Assembly (NCBI GenBank): GCA_009843635.1
Contig: VYDB01000078.1
Span: forward strand, 79,834 to 143,833
Source of the DNA: Gammaproteobacteria bacterium
Lineage (GTDB): Bacteria > Pseudomonadota > Gammaproteobacteria > Pseudomonadales > Azotimanducaceae
Reading direction: 5' to 3'
DNA: 64,000 nucleotides
In this document: in pieces, positions 61,782 to 64,000 of the stretch
Layout: each line of letters opens with the position of its first letter
Numbering within the stretch: the stretch's first letter is position 1
Notes under the pieces: model-generated
Databases searched by the model: none
Seen by the model: the letters and a program-made list of their open reading frames with translations, nothing else
What the model was told of the DNA's origin: nothing
Position numbers and translations under genes: made by a program

Positions 61782-61894
61782 ATTGTCCCTGCGTTGACAA
61801 CCTTGTCAAAAAATGACACTCAACGTTACAAACTGACACAAATTTCCCGATTCATGAAATTGCCGGGTAACAGCGACCCATCAAAGTGCCTTCC

Positions 61895-62003
61895 CGGAAC
61901 GGACGCATTGCCGTTCCGAAAAGAGGCAATCTCTATCCCCTAGGCCACTTCGTGTGGCCGCCTCAAGCCGCCGGCTTCCTCTCCAGGCCGGCGGCTTTCT
62001 ATT
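61895..62003 (+). ncRNA. Candidate structured RNA or leader ending in a rho-independent terminator-like hairpin
   Basis: Three hairpins occur in a row: CGGAACGG/CCGTTCCG near 61896-61919, GGCCAC/GTGGCC near 61943-61959 and AAGCCGCCGGC/GCCGGCGGCTT at 61965-61997, followed by TTTCTATTT. An alternative pairing ATTGCC/GGCAAT (61909-61929) would exclude the first hairpin, a pattern seen in switching leaders. It could be a small RNA, a terminator of the kinase operon, or an attenuator for the OmpA-family gene. No known RNA family was recognised. Confidence 0.4.
61965..62003 (+). terminator. Rho-independent terminator-like hairpin
   Basis: Perfect 11-bp GC-rich stem (arms 61965-61975 and 61987-61997, loop TTCCTCTCCAG) followed by TTTCTATTT. 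It is the strongest terminator-like structure of the window. It lies 184 bp after the kinase stop and 103 bp before the OmpA-family start. Confidence 0.65.
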
Positions 62004-62105
62004 TGGGTCCGCAAAACGGCACATGGCGCTGTGCAAGCGCCGCCTGATTTCGTAGCATTAGGATTCGGCACACGGCAGGTGTGTCAATCACCACAAGGAG
62101 TTGAA

Positions 62106-63224
62106 ATGAAGCTAAGGAGCCGATGGCTCGTGCTGTCGGGCCTGTTGGCCCTCAGCGGTCCGGCAGCTGCCGACGAACAGGTGGGCCCCCGCGCGGGCAA
62201 GGTCTATTTGACGCCGGGCATGGCGATCTACCGGGCGCCGGACGGCGAGGACCTGAGGGGCGGCCCGGCCATCGGCTTGGGTTACATGGTCAACCGCAAC
62301 CTCGGCCTTGAGCTGCTCTACTCGGACGTCAAGGTAGATCGCGACGGCGTCGTCGCCAGCCGGCAGGATGCGAGCGGCGGCAAGGGCCGCAAGGCTGAGC
62401 TCTTCTGGGCCAATGCGCTGTACAAGGTCGGCGGCACGGAGAAGTTTCAGCCGTTCACCCTGTTCGGCGTCGGGCGCACCGAGATCGGCGGCTCGAACGA
62501 CACGGAAGTCAACGTGGGCGCTGGTGTCTTCGCCGAGCTCAACCGCCGGCTGTCGGTGCGCGCCGACGTGCGCGCCGTGCATTCCACCGATGAGGGCGGC
62601 ATCGAGCCGTTCGCCTTCATCGGCTTGACCGCAACGCTCGGCAAGATCGCACCGCCGCCGCCCCCGGATTCCGACGGGGACGGCGTGGCCGATCCCAACG
62701 ACCGCTGCCCGAACACGCCCCCAGGCGTGGAAGTGGACGCCAACGGCTGCCCGCTCGACGACGACGGCGATGGCGTGCCCAACTACCTCGACGAATGCCC
62801 AGGCACCATTGCCGGGGCCGCGGTGGACGCCAAGGGCTGCCACTTTGAGGACGAGGAGGCCATCAATGCCGAAGTGGTCGTCGAGTTTGACTTCGATTCC
62901 GCCGAACTGCGTGCCAACGAACACGGCGACGTGCGGCGTTTCGCCGAGTTCATGCGCCAACATCCCGAAGCCGAGGCCCTGATCGAGGGCCACACCGACT
63001 CCATGGGCACCGACCCCTACAACGAGAGGCTGGCGCAGGAGCGTGCGCGAACCGTGCTGGATCGCCTAGTGGAGGTGGAGGGCATCGCCGCCAGCCGAAT
63101 CACGGTGGCTGCGTATGGCGAAAGCCGCCCCATCGCCGACAACGACACCGACGAGGGGCGCCAGCGCAACCGCCGCGTGGTCGGGGAGGCGAATGCCGTC
63201 CGCATGGTTATTCGGATGAAATAG
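62106..63224 (+). CDS. OmpA-family outer-membrane protein with thrombospondin type 3 repeats
   Basis: Protein of 372 residues with signal peptide (WLVLSGLLALSGPAAA). An N-terminal beta barrel follows (about 25-185; GYMVNRNLGLELLYSDVKVD). Then come calcium-binding TSP3 repeats (DSDGDGVADPNDRCPNTPPG, LDDDGDGVPNYLDECPGT). The C-terminal OmpA domain binds peptidoglycan (VEFDFDSAELRANEHGDVRR, IEGHTDSMGTDPYNERLAQE, RARTVLDRL). The architecture is the OprF/OmpA type that ties the outer membrane to the wall. The ATG at 62106 follows AAGGAG at good spacing. Confidence 0.93.
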   Translation: MKLRSRWLVLSGLLALSGPAAADEQVGPRAGKVYLTPGMAIYRAPDGEDLRGGPAIGLGYMVNRNLGLELLYSDVKVDRDGVVASRQDASGGKGRKAELFWANALYKVGGTEKFQPFTLFGVGRTEIGGSNDTEVNVGAGVFAELNRRLSVRADVRAVHSTDEGGIEPFAFIGLTATLGKIAPPPPPDSDGDGVADPNDRCPNTPPGVEVDANGCPLDDDGDGVPNYLDECPGTIAGAAVDAKGCHFEDEEAINAEVVVEFDFDSAELRANEHGDVRRFAEFMRQHPEAEALIEGHTDSMGTDPYNERLAQERARTVLDRLVEVEGIAASRITVAAYGESRPIADNDTDEGRQRNRRVVGEANAVRMVIRMK

Positions 63225-63244
63225 GCTGTTTCTCCCACTGCATC

Positions 63245-64000
63245 GTGAACGTTCAGTATGAAACCCAGGGGGCCATGGCCCTCGTCACGATCGATCGCGC
63301 CGACAAGCACAACGCCATCTCTTTGGATACCTTGGAGGAGTTGCACCAGGCCGTCGGGCGAGCAGCGGACGACGATGCCATACGGGTCATCACCCTAACC
63401 GGCGCGGGCGACCGCGCCTTCGCCTCTGGCTCCGACCTGGGCGAAGTGCTGCACCGGGATTTCAAGAAGGCCTTGGAGCCCATCGTGCAAGGCTTGGCGG
63501 ACCGTTTGGAACGGACCCCCAAGCCGACCATTGCCGCGATCAATGGCATCTGCATGGGTGGCGGGCTGGAGGTCGCCTTGGGCTGCGACTTGCGCATCGC
63601 CACACCCAACGCCCGGTTCGCCACCCCGGAAGGCAAGCTCGGCATCATTCCCGGCGGCGGCGCCACCGCTCGCCTGCCACGCATCGTCGGGCGCGGCTGG
63701 GGCATGGAAATGCTGCTCATGGGCGAACCCATCGACGCCGAACGGGCACTGGCCATCGGCCTGATCACCCGGATCGTGGAACCCGGCGAGTTGCTGCCCG
63801 AGGCGCGGCGCATGGCAGAGCACCTGGCCAAGTTCGCGCCATTCGTGCCGCGCACCATGAAGGCGATGGTCAATTTCGGCATGGAGGCGAGCTTGGCCGG
63901 CGCCCTGATGCTGGAGAAGTACGCTCAGGGCGCTCTGGTGCAGACGGAGGACAAAAAAGAAGGCATCAGCGCCTTCCTGGACAAGCGCCCGCCGCAGTTC
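63245..64000 (+). CDS. Enoyl-CoA hydratase/isomerase-family protein (cut by window edge)
   Basis: Crotonase-fold enzyme; 252 residues visible, close to the normal 255-270. The GTG start gives MNVQYETQGAMALVTIDRAD. The CoA-binding A-F/S-A-x-G-x-D-L segment reads AFASGSDLGE; the oxyanion-hole region is INGICMGGGLEVALGCDLRI; EGKLGIIPGGGATARLPR has the usual catalytic-Glu position occupied in PEGKLGIIPGGG. The family hydrates or isomerises enoyl-CoA. It lies 20 bp after the OmpA-family stop. The 3' end is outside the window. Confidence 0.9.
   Translation, partial: MNVQYETQGAMALVTIDRADKHNAISLDTLEELHQAVGRAADDDAIRVITLTGAGDRAFASGSDLGEVLHRDFKKALEPIVQGLADRLERTPKPTIAAINGICMGGGLEVALGCDLRIATPNARFATPEGKLGIIPGGGATARLPRIVGRGWGMEMLLMGEPIDAERALAIGLITRIVEPGELLPEARRMAEHLAKFAPFVPRTMKAMVNFGMEASLAGALMLEKYAQGALVQTEDKKEGISAFLDKRPPQF

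Larger units (their letters stand above)
61782..62105. other. 324-bp intergenic region: regulatory AT-rich start, then structured segment before the OmpA-family gene
   Basis: Bases 61790-61850 are the only AT-rich stretch nearby. They carry repeated TGACAC/TTGTCA-like words and GTTACA, an arrangement that could bind an OmpR-type regulator or hold promoters. The second half has strong hairpins (separate feature). AAGGAG at 62095-62100 is the ribosome site for the next gene. Confidence 0.5.

Noticed and set aside
61782..62003. Known riboswitch (TPP, c-di-GMP or similar) upstream of the OmpA-family gene
   Set aside because: None of the conserved cores of those classes could be matched.

Overview
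The window is GC-rich, densely coded chromosomal DNA from a gammaproteobacterium, probably an uncultured or environmental lineage. Supporting signs are the exodeoxyribonuclease I (SbcB) gene, the rpsF-rpsR-rplI and rnr-rlmB arrangements, a LolD/FtsX-type exporter, an OmpR/EnvZ-like pair, TonB/Fur iron uptake, frequent GTG/TTG starts and dispersed palindromic repeats. No rRNA operon, transposase, phage module or CRISPR array was seen. One tRNA (Leu, anticodon CAG) is present.

Layout. 1-5.6 kb: purC fragment, a Cys/Met-metabolism PLP enzyme, a PAS-GGDEF-EAL protein, a NUDIX hydrolase and an AttH/CrtC-like lipoprotein. 5.6-8.6 kb: FtsX-like permease and ATPase that form an AttEFGH-type exporter with the lipoprotein. 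8.7-11.3 kb: Arc-type regulator and an osmoprotectant ABC transporter with fused binding protein and permease. 11.5-17.5 kb: exonuclease I, a DASS anion transporter, a zinc aminopeptidase lipoprotein, a Fic protein and a PlsC acyltransferase. 17.6-23.7 kb: a redoxin/cytochrome/copper-enzyme fusion, two acyl-CoA dehydrogenases, a luciferase-like oxidoreductase and a deazaflavin-dependent (F420-type) reductase. 23.7-25.8 kb: a stand-alone GspC-like protein and a Wzm/Wzt-type exporter. 25.8-29.6 kb: ribosomal proteins L9, S18, S6, then RlmB and an RNase R/II-family enzyme. 29.7-33.1 kb: Fur-boxed TonB receptor, tRNA-Leu and a metallophosphoesterase.

33.2-48.6 kb is the most unusual part. A redoxin-like gene is interrupted by an in-frame TGA at its active site, followed at once by a bSECIS-like hairpin, so it is a candidate selenoprotein. 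It is followed by a phosphopantetheinyl transferase, two RND adaptor proteins and three tandem RND pumps. The third pump carries about 450 extra C-terminal residues that read as a degenerate half of glutamine synthetase adenylyltransferase (GlnE). I know of no described RND-GlnE fusion.

48.6-52.5 kb is an eroded accessory region with a frameshifted repeat-domain gene, an orphan membrane protein, a RES-domain toxin whose antitoxin is reduced to about 20 codons, and an AAA/DUF4143 ATPase. 52.7-64 kb returns to housekeeping genes: a SulP transporter with STAS and cNMP-like domains, uvrA, a thiolase, a small secreted protein, an OmpR/EnvZ-like two-component system, a possible structured RNA, an OmpA-family protein and a truncated enoyl-CoA hydratase. 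Three palindrome types recur between genes, and one 115-bp inverted-repeat element sits in frame inside the AttH-like gene. All functional calls come from reading motifs by eye; no database search was run.
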